Below are positions 35,163-43,538 of a stretch of DNA of 64,000 nt, piece after piece. Positions within the stretch are counted from its first letter, which is position 1. Each line of letters starts with the position of its first letter. The notes under the pieces are model-generated. The model was given only the letters and a program-made list of their open reading frames with translations, was not told the origin of the DNA and ran no database searches. Made by a program: the position numbers and the translations under genes. The DNA comes from Acetobacterium wieringae (lineage in GTDB: Bacteria; Bacillota; Clostridia; Eubacteriales; Eubacteriaceae): contig NZ_JAIPPU010000015.1 in the NCBI RefSeq assembly GCF_026646375.1, positions 1 through 64,000 on the forward strand, written 5' to 3'.

Positions 35163-35483
35163 TCATTTCAAACCCAATAAAAATAACGAAATAAACAATC
35201 CAACTGCAAGAAGTATCACAAAAACTATGCTAAATCGTCTGATATCTTTTTTCCATCCATCATCTTCTACCTGTCTACGATAAAATTGTCTTGAAAAAAA
35301 ACAGACAATATTCTGACCACACACAATATAGAATGGTACTTGCCAAGCTCCCCCTGTGATATTCGCTATTATCATCCATATCCCCAATACTACTAAAGTA
35401 AACGCATAACCCCAGCGCATACTTTTTAATGCGATGCATTTTTCCATTTCATCCATATCACTGGTTTTTTTCATCTTTAACAC
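35163..35483 (-). CDS. Small membrane protein of XRE pair A
   Basis: A 106-residue protein with three or four hydrophobic segments (about 25-42, 47-62, 84-105). The N-terminal MDEMEKCIALKSMRWGYAFTLVVLGIWMI is typical of small two-to-four-TM proteins next to YozG-type regulators. Function unknown; a role in signal sensing by the HTH partner is inference. GTG 35483 is chosen because AGGAGG lies 6 bases upstream. Confidence 0.75.
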   Translation of the reverse strand: MLKMKKTSDMDEMEKCIALKSMRWGYAFTLVVLGIWMIIANITGGAWQVPFYIVCGQNIVCFFSRQFYRRQVEDDGWKKDIRRFSIVFVILLAVGLFISLFLLGLK

Positions 35484-35499
35484 GATTAACCTCCTAAAA

Positions 35500-35562
35500 T
35501 GTCAAAATCTTTTTACATTTCAAGTGTAACATCTTTCTCGATAATGTCAAGTTTTCTTTACA
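35500..35562 (-). promoter_or_regulatory. Tandem XRE operators and promoter, pair A
   Basis: TGTAAA-N6-TTGACA occurs twice on the minus strand (35500-35517 and 35545-35562), centres 45 bp apart. The upstream copy contains the -35 TTGACA; a -10 such as TACACT lies 16 bp on; the downstream copy adjoins the ribosome binding site. Pair B has the same design. Confidence 0.72.
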
Positions 35563-35618
35563 TTTTTTTCGATTATATACTTTAGCCCAAATACTCTAGA
35601 TCCTCCTGGGGCACCACA

Positions 35619-35666
35619 TTTTTCTTTAAAATAAACCCCATTATCTTCATCAAAAATATAGCCATT
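35619..35666 (-). pseudogene. C-terminal remnant of a GNAT acetyltransferase
   Basis: The minus strand reads NGYIFDEDNGVYFKEK, closely matching the end of the intact gene at 36788 (NGYIFDEHYGVYQKEK), with strong DNA similarity. The frame runs on past the normal stop and has no start. It marks a lost duplicate of that gene. Confidence 0.75.
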
Positions 35667-35691
35667 TCAATGTATGAATAAGAATGCATAG

Positions 35692-35790
35692 TTATCCGCT
35701 GGCGACCTCGCCCTCCCGGATATAAATGACTTTTTTGCTTGAACTGCCACCCGGAGATCATAGGTAACCCTCATAATGGTCATCCCTTCA
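35692..35790 (-). pseudogene. C-terminal remnant of an ABC transporter ATPase
   Basis: The minus strand reads MTIMRVTYDLRVAVQAKK, and after a one-base shift at an A-run, VIYIREGEVASG and a stop. This is the H-loop strand and tail of MacB/BceA-type ATPases (usual form: MVTHD, ADRVIYIRDGEI). The catalytic His has become Tyr. Only about 32 codons remain. Together with the GNAT remnant it accounts for most of 35563-35824. Confidence 0.65.
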
Positions 35791-35824
35791 TCATTCAAAG
35801 TTGGTGGCTAATGTAAATGCACGG

Positions 35825-36256
35825 TTACATTTCCCGATCGTATTTGAAGCGATAATATAACCCATAAAAAATAACAAACAAATACGCACTAACCGCTAGC
35901 AAAACAATGATCAAATCCACGCCCATTAAAGCAAGTGTCAGCAGCAGAGCCCCAAACACTGGGATCATGATATCAAATGCTTTTGCTTTTGCACGTCTGG
36001 CAATCATGATATTTCGCTCATCCTTCTGATCAATTTCAATTTGTTTTTCAATATCCGGATTATTTTTTATCACTTTTTGACTAATGACCGCTCCTATACC
36101 TTCTCCAAAAACACCGCATCCAAGACCAATACAGATATAAGGCAATGCCAAAAACAGCCCCTGGGGATTAGATAGTAGTTTGACCAAAGCAAGTCCTGAA
36201 GCAACTAATATTAAACCGATTATGACAAAACCCACATTTCTAAACTGACGCTTCAT
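35825..36256 (-). CDS. Small membrane protein of XRE pair B (DUF2178-like)
   Basis: A 143-residue protein: TM helices about 8-28, 36-55, 98-115 and 117-135, and between them a basic KDERNIMIARRAKAKAFD segment typical of DUF2178-like proteins. Function unknown. ATG 36256 overlaps the HTH gene end by 17 bp; AGGAGGAGAAG lies just upstream, so the two are coupled. Gene order is opposite to pair A. Confidence 0.78.
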   Translation of the reverse strand: MKRQFRNVGFVIIGLILVASGLALVKLLSNPQGLFLALPYICIGLGCGVFGEGIGAVISQKVIKNNPDIEKQIEIDQKDERNIMIARRAKAKAFDIMIPVFGALLLTLALMGVDLIIVLLAVSAYLFVIFYGLYYRFKYDREM

Positions 36257-36461
36257 TCTTCTCCTCCTCATATATAAATATATCTTCAATACTCATTTCA
36301 AAATACCGGGCAATTTTAAATGCTAATATAATTGACGGATTATACCTGCCATTCTCAAGCGAACCAATTGTCTGTCTTGACACTTCAAGAGCCAACGCTA
36401 ATTCTTCTTGCTTAATCCCTTTTAATTTTCTAACTTCTTCCAGTCGATTCTTCACGTTCAT
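36240..36461 (-). CDS. XRE-family HTH regulator (pair B)
   Basis: A 73-residue Cro/CI-type regulator: NRLEEVRKLKGIKQEELALALEVSRQTIGSLENGRYNPSIILAFKIARYFEMSIEDIFIYEEE. A homologue of the pair A regulator with about half the residues identical. First gene of its operon, followed by the coupled membrane protein. Operators at 36473-36538 suggest autorepression. Confidence 0.9.
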   Translation of the reverse strand: MNVKNRLEEVRKLKGIKQEELALALEVSRQTIGSLENGRYNPSIILAFKIARYFEMSIEDIFIYEEEKNEASV

Positions 36462-36472
36462 GCTCCTTCAAA

Positions 36473-36538
36473 TGGAAAGTCTGCTTTCCATACATTCATC
36501 ATAACATCTTGTTCTTCAAATGTAAAGTGTCCTTTCCA
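36473..36538 (-). promoter_or_regulatory. Tandem XRE operators and promoter, pair B
   Basis: TGGAAAGTCTGCTTTCCA (36473-36490, perfect dyad arms) and TGTAAAGTGTCCTTTCCA (36521-36538), centres 48 bp apart. On the minus strand -35 TTTACA lies in the upstream copy, followed by 17 bp and TATGAT; the other copy is near the start codon. Confidence 0.75.
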
Positions 36539-36541
36539 AAA

Positions 36542-36660
36542 TTAGATTATCCTTGTTTTTTCTACTTCATAAATTATTTGTCTGGTCACGTATATTTGCC
36601 CGGTCAAATCCGCATATTTTATTTTCCTGGCTTTTCTTAACTTTTTGAATCCGTTTGATC
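36542..36660 (-). pseudogene. Remnant of an XRE HTH gene
   Basis: The minus strand reads KKLRKARKIKYADLTGQIYV then TRQIIYEVEKTRII and a stop; the intact pair A regulator has KELRKARKIRQEDLAGQLNV SRQTINAIENNKYNPT. There is no plausible start, the recognition helix has drifted, and the C-terminal third is missing. It is a third copy of the pair A-type regulator, now dead. Confidence 0.7.
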
Positions 36661-36787
36661 TGATGTTGATGACGGTATGCAAAAACTCGACTTTACCAAT
36701 TAGATTGCTCCCTTGCCAACGCACAAAGAGCACCATAATGACTAATCTGTCAATATGGTGCTCTAAATCATCTCCGCTTTTCAGGAA

Positions 36788-37264
36788 TTATTTTTCTTTT
36801 TGATAAACCCCATAGTGTTCATCAAAAATATAGCCATTGGCTAACAAGGCATTGCAGGATCCCCGGTTCTCGGGTTCCGGCTGAACAACAATCCGTTTTG
36901 AGTCTGAAAGCCTGAAAATCATTTCAGTCAGCAATTGAACGGTCTTTTTGCCATAACCTTTGCCTAAACAGTCCGTTTCGCCAATGAGATAGTCAATGCT
37001 GTAGGTGCCGGTCTGAGGGATATTGGCATAACATACCTCATTGGCATCGAGACATTTATAAAACTGGCCAAACCCGATGGGCTTTTCTTCCCACTCGACA
37101 ATGAAGTGAGCGATCCATGAAAAGCTACTGTCTCTCAATGTCACTTCCTCAATCCAGTCATCCGGCTCGGTATACCATTTTTTGACATGGTCTTTTTTAA
37201 GCCACTCCTTAAATACAGACAAGTCACTATCTTCAAATCGTCTGAGTTTTATTCTTTCAGTCAC
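36788..37264 (-). CDS. GNAT N-acetyltransferase
   Basis: A 158-residue GNAT of the AAC(6')-like branch: KLRRFEDSDLSVFKEWLKKDHVKKWYTEPDDW at the start, YSIDYLIGETDCLGKGYGKKTVQLL as the acetyl-CoA loop (Q/RxxGxG/A variant with GKGYG), and RIVVQPEPENRGSCNALLANGYIF at the end. Sequence of this type covers aminoglycoside-modifying and ribosomal enzymes; the substrate is not determinable here. Single gene. A remnant copy is at 35619. Confidence 0.85.
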   Translation of the reverse strand: MTERIKLRRFEDSDLSVFKEWLKKDHVKKWYTEPDDWIEEVTLRDSSFSWIAHFIVEWEEKPIGFGQFYKCLDANEVCYANIPQTGTYSIDYLIGETDCLGKGYGKKTVQLLTEMIFRLSDSKRIVVQPEPENRGSCNALLANGYIFDEHYGVYQKEK

Positions 37265-37370
37265 CGTGTGTCACCTCCCTTGCTCAAGAATAGTTGATTT
37301 TATTCCAGAAATCAACTGTTTGTCCACTTCTGCTTCATTGTTTTTTTCTAACCTCATCATAAAATCATTG

Positions 37371-38711
37371 CTACCAAGATTCCATCATCCGTTCATCTAC
37401 CACAGCCGTCGCTTCCAGGGTTCTGATACTTCTTAACCGGGCCACCACCAGCCCGGCGACAGCCAAGCCGATTCCGGTGATGATGATTAGCAGGGCATTA
37501 CCTCTGCCAGCCCCATAACCGATAACCTCGCCAATGCTGATGGCCAGCTCGGTATTTCCCTGCATAAATGGTTCAAAAATCAGATCTGCTAAAATACCCG
37601 CAGCGATAAAAGCGAGAATATAACCCATCTGAGTAATCAGACCAATCAGACCAAAGGCTCGTCCCTGAACCGAATTGTCCAGGTTGGTGCGAATCAGCAC
37701 CTCGGCACCAATCTGGATGGCTGGCATAAAGACAAACATCATAAATCCAAACCCAGCGATCAACATCAGATTTTCGCTGATCCCTATCAGAGCAAAGAAA
37801 ACACCACATCCAAACAATCCGATTGACAGCATCCGCAGATAAGATTTTGGTTGCTTGATCATGCTGATGCCAATGCTTCCAACCATCATTCCCATGGCAA
37901 TGACAGTGCTCAGAATTCCCAGCTCCCGTTCACCAGCAATGGCCAGAATCAGTGGCTTGCTAAGCATCTGCACAAATCCCAGACAGAAAGTGGCAATCGT
38001 CATTACGATAATCGTCGTGACGATTCCCTTTTTTCCACGGACGGCGATGATACCAGCGCTCATTTCACTGAAAAACCCCGACACGGTCACTGTGCTTATT
38101 TTGTTGACCAACCCCTTTCTGACCAATACGATAATCAGAACCGTCGTGAAAAAAGTCACCATATCCAGTATAATCAAGGTGCTTACCGTTGTCACTTGCA
38201 GCAACAAACCGGCAAGGACTGGAGAAATCAACAGCTTGGCACTGCCTGCCAGCTGAACCATACCACCAGCCCGTATAAAGTCTTCTTCCGGCAAGAGATC
38301 GGTTATAGTAGCCTTAAAAGCTGGTTCAGTCAGAGCTGAGAAAATTGAGCTGATCCCCACGCCAATACAGATTGCCACCAGAGATGGCTGCGGACTTATC
38401 ACCGCTGCCAGGCAGATCAATAGCGCCAATCCGGATAGTAACTCACCCAGAATCATCATCAACCGCCGATCATAACGATCCGCCAATACCCCACCCACCG
38501 GGGCCAGCAGGATCGCTGGCAAAAAGGCGCAACTGGCAAAAATTCCAGTGGCTCCCACCGATCCGGTTAGCTTTAAAACATAGATCGCCAGTCCAAAATC
38601 AGTCAAGCCACTACCAATGCTGGAGATGAATGATCCAGCCACCAGGATTATAAATTTTTTCATTGCGGTGTTCTGCTTTGTTGTTCCTTTAATTGTCTTC
38701 TGTTGTTTCAT
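37371..38711 (-). CDS. MFS transporter, drug efflux type
   Basis: A 446-residue transporter with about 12 TM helices and the MFS loop signature GGVLADRYDRRLMM after helix 2. It resembles DHA3 (MefA/MdfA-type) drug efflux pumps. ATG 38711 has GGAGG 7 bases upstream. The tetR gene lies upstream on the same strand, and a CGACC-N3-GGTCG operator sits in the gap. Likely a substrate-induced export pump. Confidence 0.9.
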   Translation of the reverse strand: MKQQKTIKGTTKQNTAMKKFIILVAGSFISSIGSGLTDFGLAIYVLKLTGSVGATGIFASCAFLPAILLAPVGGVLADRYDRRLMMILGELLSGLALLICLAAVISPQPSLVAICIGVGISSIFSALTEPAFKATITDLLPEEDFIRAGGMVQLAGSAKLLISPVLAGLLLQVTTVSTLIILDMVTFFTTVLIIVLVRKGLVNKISTVTVSGFFSEMSAGIIAVRGKKGIVTTIIVMTIATFCLGFVQMLSKPLILAIAGERELGILSTVIAMGMMVGSIGISMIKQPKSYLRMLSIGLFGCGVFFALIGISENLMLIAGFGFMMFVFMPAIQIGAEVLIRTNLDNSVQGRAFGLIGLITQMGYILAFIAAGILADLIFEPFMQGNTELAISIGEVIGYGAGRGNALLIIITGIGLAVAGLVVARLRSIRTLEATAVVDERMMESW

Positions 38712-38770
38712 TGCGATTCCTCCTATTTTCTTTATTTTTTTGTTCGATTGTTACTTCCAGCTCCATCTAT

Positions 38771-38783
38771 CGACCATCGGTCG
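38771..38783. promoter_or_regulatory. TetR operator before the MFS gene
   Basis: CGACC-ATC-GGTCG, a dyad located 60 bp before the MFS start. The same arms recur at 39468-39480 before the tetR gene. Confidence 0.75.
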
Positions 38784-38824
38784 GTATGCAGGTAAAAAAA
38801 TTTACAAATGTCGCCCGGTTGTAA

Positions 38825-39448
38825 TTAGGCAAACATTTGTAAAAAGTCCTCCAGTTCCCCTGCTCTGGTTCCCAGCATTCTTTCCATATTGGCCAGAAAT
38901 CCCCGGATCTTTGTCGGATAGTCTGCCATTTCCCAGTCCATAATATTACTGTCAAACAACATATGGCCCAGTAGCAAAATCGACTCAATCGTTTCCCGGG
39001 GATAATTTAGATGAAAAAGATCGGCTGCTACGCCTTCGGCCACCGCAGCTTCCAACAGTGGGGTCATCCGCTTAAGCATGGCTTTGGTGTATAGCTGTTC
39101 CAGCTTGGCATTCTCAACCTTGTGCATTTCGTCCCTAATCTCCTCTGATCCCTCAAACTCCGGAGACTGGGCCATAATTGCCATCATGATCCGCTTAACC
39201 AACGGTACCGATTTTTCCTTCAGGATTTGCTCGGCCCGTTTGGCACCTTCTTCGACAATATCCAGAATGATAGCGGCCAGCACCGCTTCCTTGGATGCAA
39301 AATAATAATAAAAAGTGCCTTTGGCAATGTCCACAATTTTTAAAATATCATTCACCGAGGTCTGTTCGTAGCCCTTGGTGACAAAAAGCTCCCGGGCAAC
39401 CATCAGAATTTCCTGTTTGCGTACTTCTCCTTCTTTGATTGTCTTCAT
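38825..39448 (-). CDS. TetR-family regulator of the MFS pump
   Basis: A 207-residue TetR protein: an HTH at about 28-47 (TSVNDILKIVDIAKGTFYYYFASKEAVLAAIIL), then a helical effector domain. CGACC-N3-GGTCG operators lie before its own gene and the MFS gene. The two genes have the same direction, 113 bp apart, with independent control by the same repressor. The inducer is unknown. Confidence 0.9.
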   Translation of the reverse strand: MKTIKEGEVRKQEILMVARELFVTKGYEQTSVNDILKIVDIAKGTFYYYFASKEAVLAAIILDIVEEGAKRAEQILKEKSVPLVKRIMMAIMAQSPEFEGSEEIRDEMHKVENAKLEQLYTKAMLKRMTPLLEAAVAEGVAADLFHLNYPRETIESILLLGHMLFDSNIMDWEMADYPTKIRGFLANMERMLGTRAGELEDFLQMFA

Positions 39449-39467
39449 TGAGCACCTCTCTTTTTTT

Positions 39468-39480
39468 CGACCGTCGGTCG
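39468..39480. promoter_or_regulatory. TetR operator before its own gene
   Basis: CGACC-GTC-GGTCG, within the palindrome TCGACCGTCGGTCGA (39467-39481), 20 bp before the start at 39448. Its twin is at 38771. Confidence 0.78.
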
Positions 39481-39677
39481 ATAGTTAAATAGTAATTTAA
39501 ACCTTGTTATCTGTCAAGATTTATTTTTAGCAAGATTTTGGAGAAACCATCAGCTACAATTATCATTCCAATAGCCACGCATACACCAACAGCGAATAGT
39601 ATCTCCGGCCGGATTAATTCAAATACACCGTTACTGAGGATGGGTTTATGTCTGACTCGCTGGGTATTGGACAGTGA

Positions 39678-39968
39678 CCCAAACCACTGACCGCTTACGG
39701 CTGGTTTACCTTTTTCGGATTTATTCTGATGTTTTTTATTGCCAATATTAATATCCAATCGTTGCCCTTTATTCAGCTCCAGGTACCCCAATACTTAATG
39801 GGCAAAACGATGGCTCTGACCACTGTTTTTATACCGATTGGTCAGCTCTTCGATCAATTAAATTCCGGTTTTGTTGGCATCTATCTGATCATCACCGGTC
39901 TGACCTTTGGCATGGTAAAAATCATCAAGTATATGAACGTCTGTCGCCTTGAAACAAAACAAGTCTGA
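39678..39968 (+). pseudogene. C-terminal remnant of an MFS efflux pump
   Basis: An open frame without a proper start reads YGWFTFFGFILMFFIANINI, then QLQVPQYLMGKTMALTTVF and IPIGQLFDQLNSGFVGIYLI. The VPQxLMGK loop and PIGQL helix are typical of the last helices of DHA3-type MFS transporters. A TGA lies upstream at 39675-39677 and the N-terminal nine or ten helices are absent. It points opposite to most neighbours. Confidence 0.65.
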
Positions 39969-40037
39969 AGGGTCACAATATCTAGATCTTGGCCTTCAGA
40001 CTAACCCAGAAATAAAACCAGACCGCTTCAACCGGTT

Positions 40038-41735
40038 TTATTGTACTGCGATGGTAAGCTTTGTTTTTCGTATTTGTTTTCTTTCGAGCTTGTCTGCATA
40101 CATTTGTTGATCGACATGATGATAAAATTTGGTTAGATTTGACCACGTCTTCGCATCGTATACGTCTGTTCCGATTGCCACCTCAAGTGGGTATTCCACC
40201 TGGTTTTCGGCACATTTAAGATATTTATTCATCTGGAGAATCTTGAGCTTAATGGCTGCTTCCTCAGTATTTTCCATCAGAATGGCAAATTCATCGCCAC
40301 CAATTCGGTAACATATCCCTTCCGGCATAAACGCATCATGCATCATGACATAAAGTGTCTTAATGGCCTCATCACCTGACCCATGTCCGTAATTATCATT
40401 GATGAATTTCAACTCATTCAAATCCAATAACACAAGTCTGAATTGCATTTCTTTATTTCTGAGCATCTCAAAATCGCGTTCAAATGCTGCACGGTTATTC
40501 CCTCCAGTTAGAACATCCTGGTAAGCAAGCGCTTCATAGAGATCCCGTTCCTTCTGACTTTGAAGACTCTTTTTAACATAAAGATAGGAATCTATCAGCA
40601 GCAAGCAAAAAAAGATGAGACTGCCGACTCGTATAAAAAATGATGTATAATCAAACTGATTAGTGTAAAATACAATTCCTTCGATGATTACACTGACCGA
40701 TAGTACACTCACATACTTAAAGAACTGTTTTGCATCCTGATTACTCTTTTTCACCAGTTCCTCAAACATCAGGACTGAAAAAATAATGATATTAAAAAAA
40801 ATCACCATCAGTATAATGTTCATGATCTCAATAAACTCACTTATTCCCAACACCTGAAGTATTATTGTAGCAATTAACAAAAATAGATACAGCCCTGCCA
40901 TCATCTGCATCAACCGTTTATTCCAATGTTCAAAAAAAATCGCTTCTTTGACATACAAGGAAAAAAAGCCCCCCATCAACGGCACCATCAAATAACTGAT
41001 CCCTCCAATTATATATCGATTTCCGATAAAAAATTGGAGAATTCTGGCCTCTGATAAAATCCAGACACTGGTAGATATCATCAGCAATCCGAGATATAAG
41101 AAGCGATTATCCGGTAAGCTTTTGGTAAAAGTCGCAAACAGCATCAAAAGCAATCCCATCACGAACAAAACCAGAAAAACAAGAAAACCTCCAAACCCCT
41201 GTTCAAAAACGTAATTGACCAGGCTCGAACTATCTCCTATCATCACCATATTAACATGACCGGAAAAAGCAGCGACATCGCTTTTTAAAATAATTCTTAA
41301 GGTTTTTTCCTGAAAATCCTGTGGTAGTTTGAACATTACCCAAGTACTCGCGAGAGGACTTGCCATTCCCCGGGTTTCTGGCTTTTTAACTCGCTGGATT
41401 TCCTGTCCATCTAAGTAAACGACCATATCCTGCATCGATGCTCGCAGTAATAAATAATTCATTTTACTATCAACATTTGGGAGAACTGTAGCTGCCTCAT
41501 ACTCAGTTCCCGGCTCTATGTCGAGATCAACTGGTAAACTTACCCCTTGTTCCTCGAATGCACCAACGCGAATGGTCCAATTTTCTAAAAGGGTTCTTTC
41601 ATTTTCTCCGACAATTCTTAGATTTTCTTTGCTGTTTGCATTGGCTAAAAATAAAATTGTCAAAACAAATAGTATCACTAACGCAAATACTACTCGTGCA
41701 TTTCTTTTTTTAATTTTATGGCATGGGTCTCCCAT
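40038..41735 (-). CDS. Diguanylate cyclase with 7TMR-DISM-like sensor module
   Basis: A 565-residue protein: signal/TM segment about 13-32, an extracellular jelly-roll domain (about 35-175, with WTIRVGAFEEQG and YLLLRASMQDMVVYLDGQEI), seven TM helices about 180-385, and a GGDEF domain with RIGGDEFAILM near 498. The architecture matches 7TMR-DISM receptors coupled to c-di-GMP synthesis; their outer domain often binds a carbohydrate. The promoter is a consensus TTGACA-17-TATAGT at 41781-41809. Confidence 0.88.
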   Translation of the reverse strand: MGDPCHKIKKRNARVVFALVILFVLTILFLANANSKENLRIVGENERTLLENWTIRVGAFEEQGVSLPVDLDIEPGTEYEAATVLPNVDSKMNYLLLRASMQDMVVYLDGQEIQRVKKPETRGMASPLASTWVMFKLPQDFQEKTLRIILKSDVAAFSGHVNMVMIGDSSSLVNYVFEQGFGGFLVFLVLFVMGLLLMLFATFTKSLPDNRFLYLGLLMISTSVWILSEARILQFFIGNRYIIGGISYLMVPLMGGFFSLYVKEAIFFEHWNKRLMQMMAGLYLFLLIATIILQVLGISEFIEIMNIILMVIFFNIIIFSVLMFEELVKKSNQDAKQFFKYVSVLSVSVIIEGIVFYTNQFDYTSFFIRVGSLIFFCLLLIDSYLYVKKSLQSQKERDLYEALAYQDVLTGGNNRAAFERDFEMLRNKEMQFRLVLLDLNELKFINDNYGHGSGDEAIKTLYVMMHDAFMPEGICYRIGGDEFAILMENTEEAAIKLKILQMNKYLKCAENQVEYPLEVAIGTDVYDAKTWSNLTKFYHHVDQQMYADKLERKQIRKTKLTIAVQ

Positions 41736-41780
41736 TTTCTTCTCCAGTTACAGTAAATGAATTATAAACATATACTTGAT

Positions 41781-41809
41781 ACTATAGATTAATTGCAGGA
41801 CCATGTCAA
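41781..41809 (-). promoter_or_regulatory. Promoter of the 7TM diguanylate cyclase gene
   Basis: -35 TTGACA (41804-41809), 17 bp, -10 TATAGT (41781-41786). The -35 is one arm of TGTCAA-N2-TTGACA (41804-41817), a possible operator. From 41818 to 42239 I see an AT-rich leader, a hydrophobic open stretch without a start near 41990-42060, and TATAAT at about 42178. Confidence 0.65.
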
Positions 41810-42239
41810 TGTTGACAGTTTATCAATACAATTAATTTTTGATCTGTCGTGACATTTTAAGTACTAACCAACAGTTTACTAATCCTCACAAGAAACCTTC
41901 ATAATAACAGCAACTTGTATTTTTTACGCTACTTTTGCCGATATCAAAGAGTACCCTCAGCACACCTTTTTCACCATGAAAAAAAACATCGGTATAATAA
42001 TCATTAGTGCCCCGGAAATAACAATTGCAAACACATTAACAATCTTGTTGAAAAAACATACTCTATTTTAATATGAATTTCTACTTCTCCATTCTTTAAT
42101 ATTCAAGCCTCAATATCCAATCCGTTTTTTATCCTGACCCATCGATATAATTACTTGAAATCTAATCTATTTGCATTATAATATTAACTAGGGTTAATAT
42201 GTAATACCCCGCTTAAAATTTATAGGAATGCGAGAAACG

Positions 42240-43469
42240 ATGAAAAAACAAACAACCAATTCTAATAAAAGCATCTCTGGACAAAAATATCTGGGTGATC
42301 GGGGCCTGCTGATCTTCCTGGTTTTCTTAAGCGCTTTTGCCCCACTGTCCACCGATCTATATTTGCCGGCGCTACCTACCATGACCACCTATTTCAATGT
42401 CCCCGAATACCTGACGAATCTGACCCTGATCTTATTTTTCATCTTTTTCAGTGCCGGTATTCTGATTTGGGGGCCGCTCAGTGACAAGTATGGCCGCCGA
42501 CCGATTTTACTGATCGGGATCACCGGCTATGCAGTTGCCAGCTTGCTCTGTGCCGTCTCCGGCAGTATTTATCAGTTGATTTTTTTCCGGGTTCTGCAGG
42601 CCATCGGCGGCGGTTCTGCCAGCGCCGTGGCTACTGCCATTGTCAAGGATGTCTACCATGAACGACGACGGGAGAAAACCCTGGCCTTGGTTCAATCCAT
42701 GGTCATTATTGTCCCGGCTGTTGCCCCGGTAATTGGGGCGCTACTACTGACCTTCACCTCCTGGCGGGGGGTTTTTATCATCCAGGCCCTGCTGGGGCTC
42801 ATTATCCTCTTAGGTTCCATCATTTTTGAGGAAACAATCGCACATCGGGGCTCCGGAAATATTCTCCATACGTTGGGGCGACTGGGGGTTGTCCTGAAAA
42901 ACCCGGGCTTTACGTCCCTGTTGATTATTTTTTCCCTTTCCAGCATCTCCGGCTTGGCCTTTATTTCATCATCCTCCTATATTTATCAAAATGATTTTGG
43001 AACCAGCAGCCAGGTTTACAGTTACTTTTTTGCTTTTAACGCCCTGGCGATGCTGTTGGGCCCCTTGATTTATATCAAACTATCCAACCATTTCAAGCGC
43101 TTTTCAATCATTAATCTCTGTTTTGGCATTACGATCTTAAGCGGTCTGGCGATTATTCTGTTTGGTCAAAGCAACCCTTTTATCTTTGCACTGGTTTTAT
43201 TTCCTGCTACTCTGTCCGGTAGTTGCTCTCGTCCCCCCAGTGCCTACCTGATGTTGGATCAACAAGCTGAAGATGCTGGTTCAGCCTCTTCACTGATGGG
43301 ATCTTTTGCCACCATCATGGGTAGCATCGGAATGATTATCATTTCCTTTAACATGGATCATCTGATTCCAGTTATCGGCGGGCTCAACATCATTCTGGGC
43401 CTGCTTTCTGGCGGACTATGGCTGGCTGTGACCAAAACACCGCTGCTTCGTAAAATCAGAGAAGCCTGA
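42240..43469 (+). CDS. MFS transporter of the Bcr/CflA family
   Basis: A 409-residue 12-TM drug/H+ antiporter: DLYLPALPTMTTYF after helix 1, GPLSDKYGRRPILLIG in the first loop and RVLQAIGGGSASAVATAIV are hallmarks of Bcr/CflA pumps. Substrates of relatives include bicyclomycin, chloramphenicol and sulfonamides. The start is uncertain: ATG 42228 is immediately next to AGGA, so I choose ATG 42240. A terminator follows. Single gene, one of few on this strand. Confidence 0.9.
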   Translation: MKKQTTNSNKSISGQKYLGDRGLLIFLVFLSAFAPLSTDLYLPALPTMTTYFNVPEYLTNLTLILFFIFFSAGILIWGPLSDKYGRRPILLIGITGYAVASLLCAVSGSIYQLIFFRVLQAIGGGSASAVATAIVKDVYHERRREKTLALVQSMVIIVPAVAPVIGALLLTFTSWRGVFIIQALLGLIILLGSIIFEETIAHRGSGNILHTLGRLGVVLKNPGFTSLLIIFSLSSISGLAFISSSSYIYQNDFGTSSQVYSYFFAFNALAMLLGPLIYIKLSNHFKRFSIINLCFGITILSGLAIILFGQSNPFIFALVLFPATLSGSCSRPPSAYLMLDQQAEDAGSASSLMGSFATIMGSIGMIIISFNMDHLIPVIGGLNIILGLLSGGLWLAVTKTPLLRKIREA

Positions 43470-43495
43470 TTGCTTTAAAATCTTTTGGATAAAAA

Positions 43496-43538
43496 ACTGC
43501 CTGATCCGCTAAACGTCGGATCAGGCAGTTTTGTTTTA
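43496..43538. terminator. Bidirectional terminator between convergent genes
   Basis: ACTGCCTGATCCG and CGGATCAGGCAGT, perfect arms with an 8 base loop, a TTTTGTTTT tail on the plus strand and an A-run before it for the minus strand. Confidence 0.9.

Noticed and set aside
36542..36736. A 64-codon open frame as an intact regulator gene
   Set aside because: Its start region has no homology and the HTH is truncated and drifted; it is listed as a relic instead.
39507..39791. A 94-codon minus-strand open frame
   Set aside because: It lies antisense to the MFS relic and shows no recognisable domain.
41990..42090. A hydrophobic minus-strand stretch (ISGALMIIIPMFFFMVKK) that could be the end of a membrane protein
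   Set aside because: It has no start codon, is only about 35 codons long and no family match could be argued.
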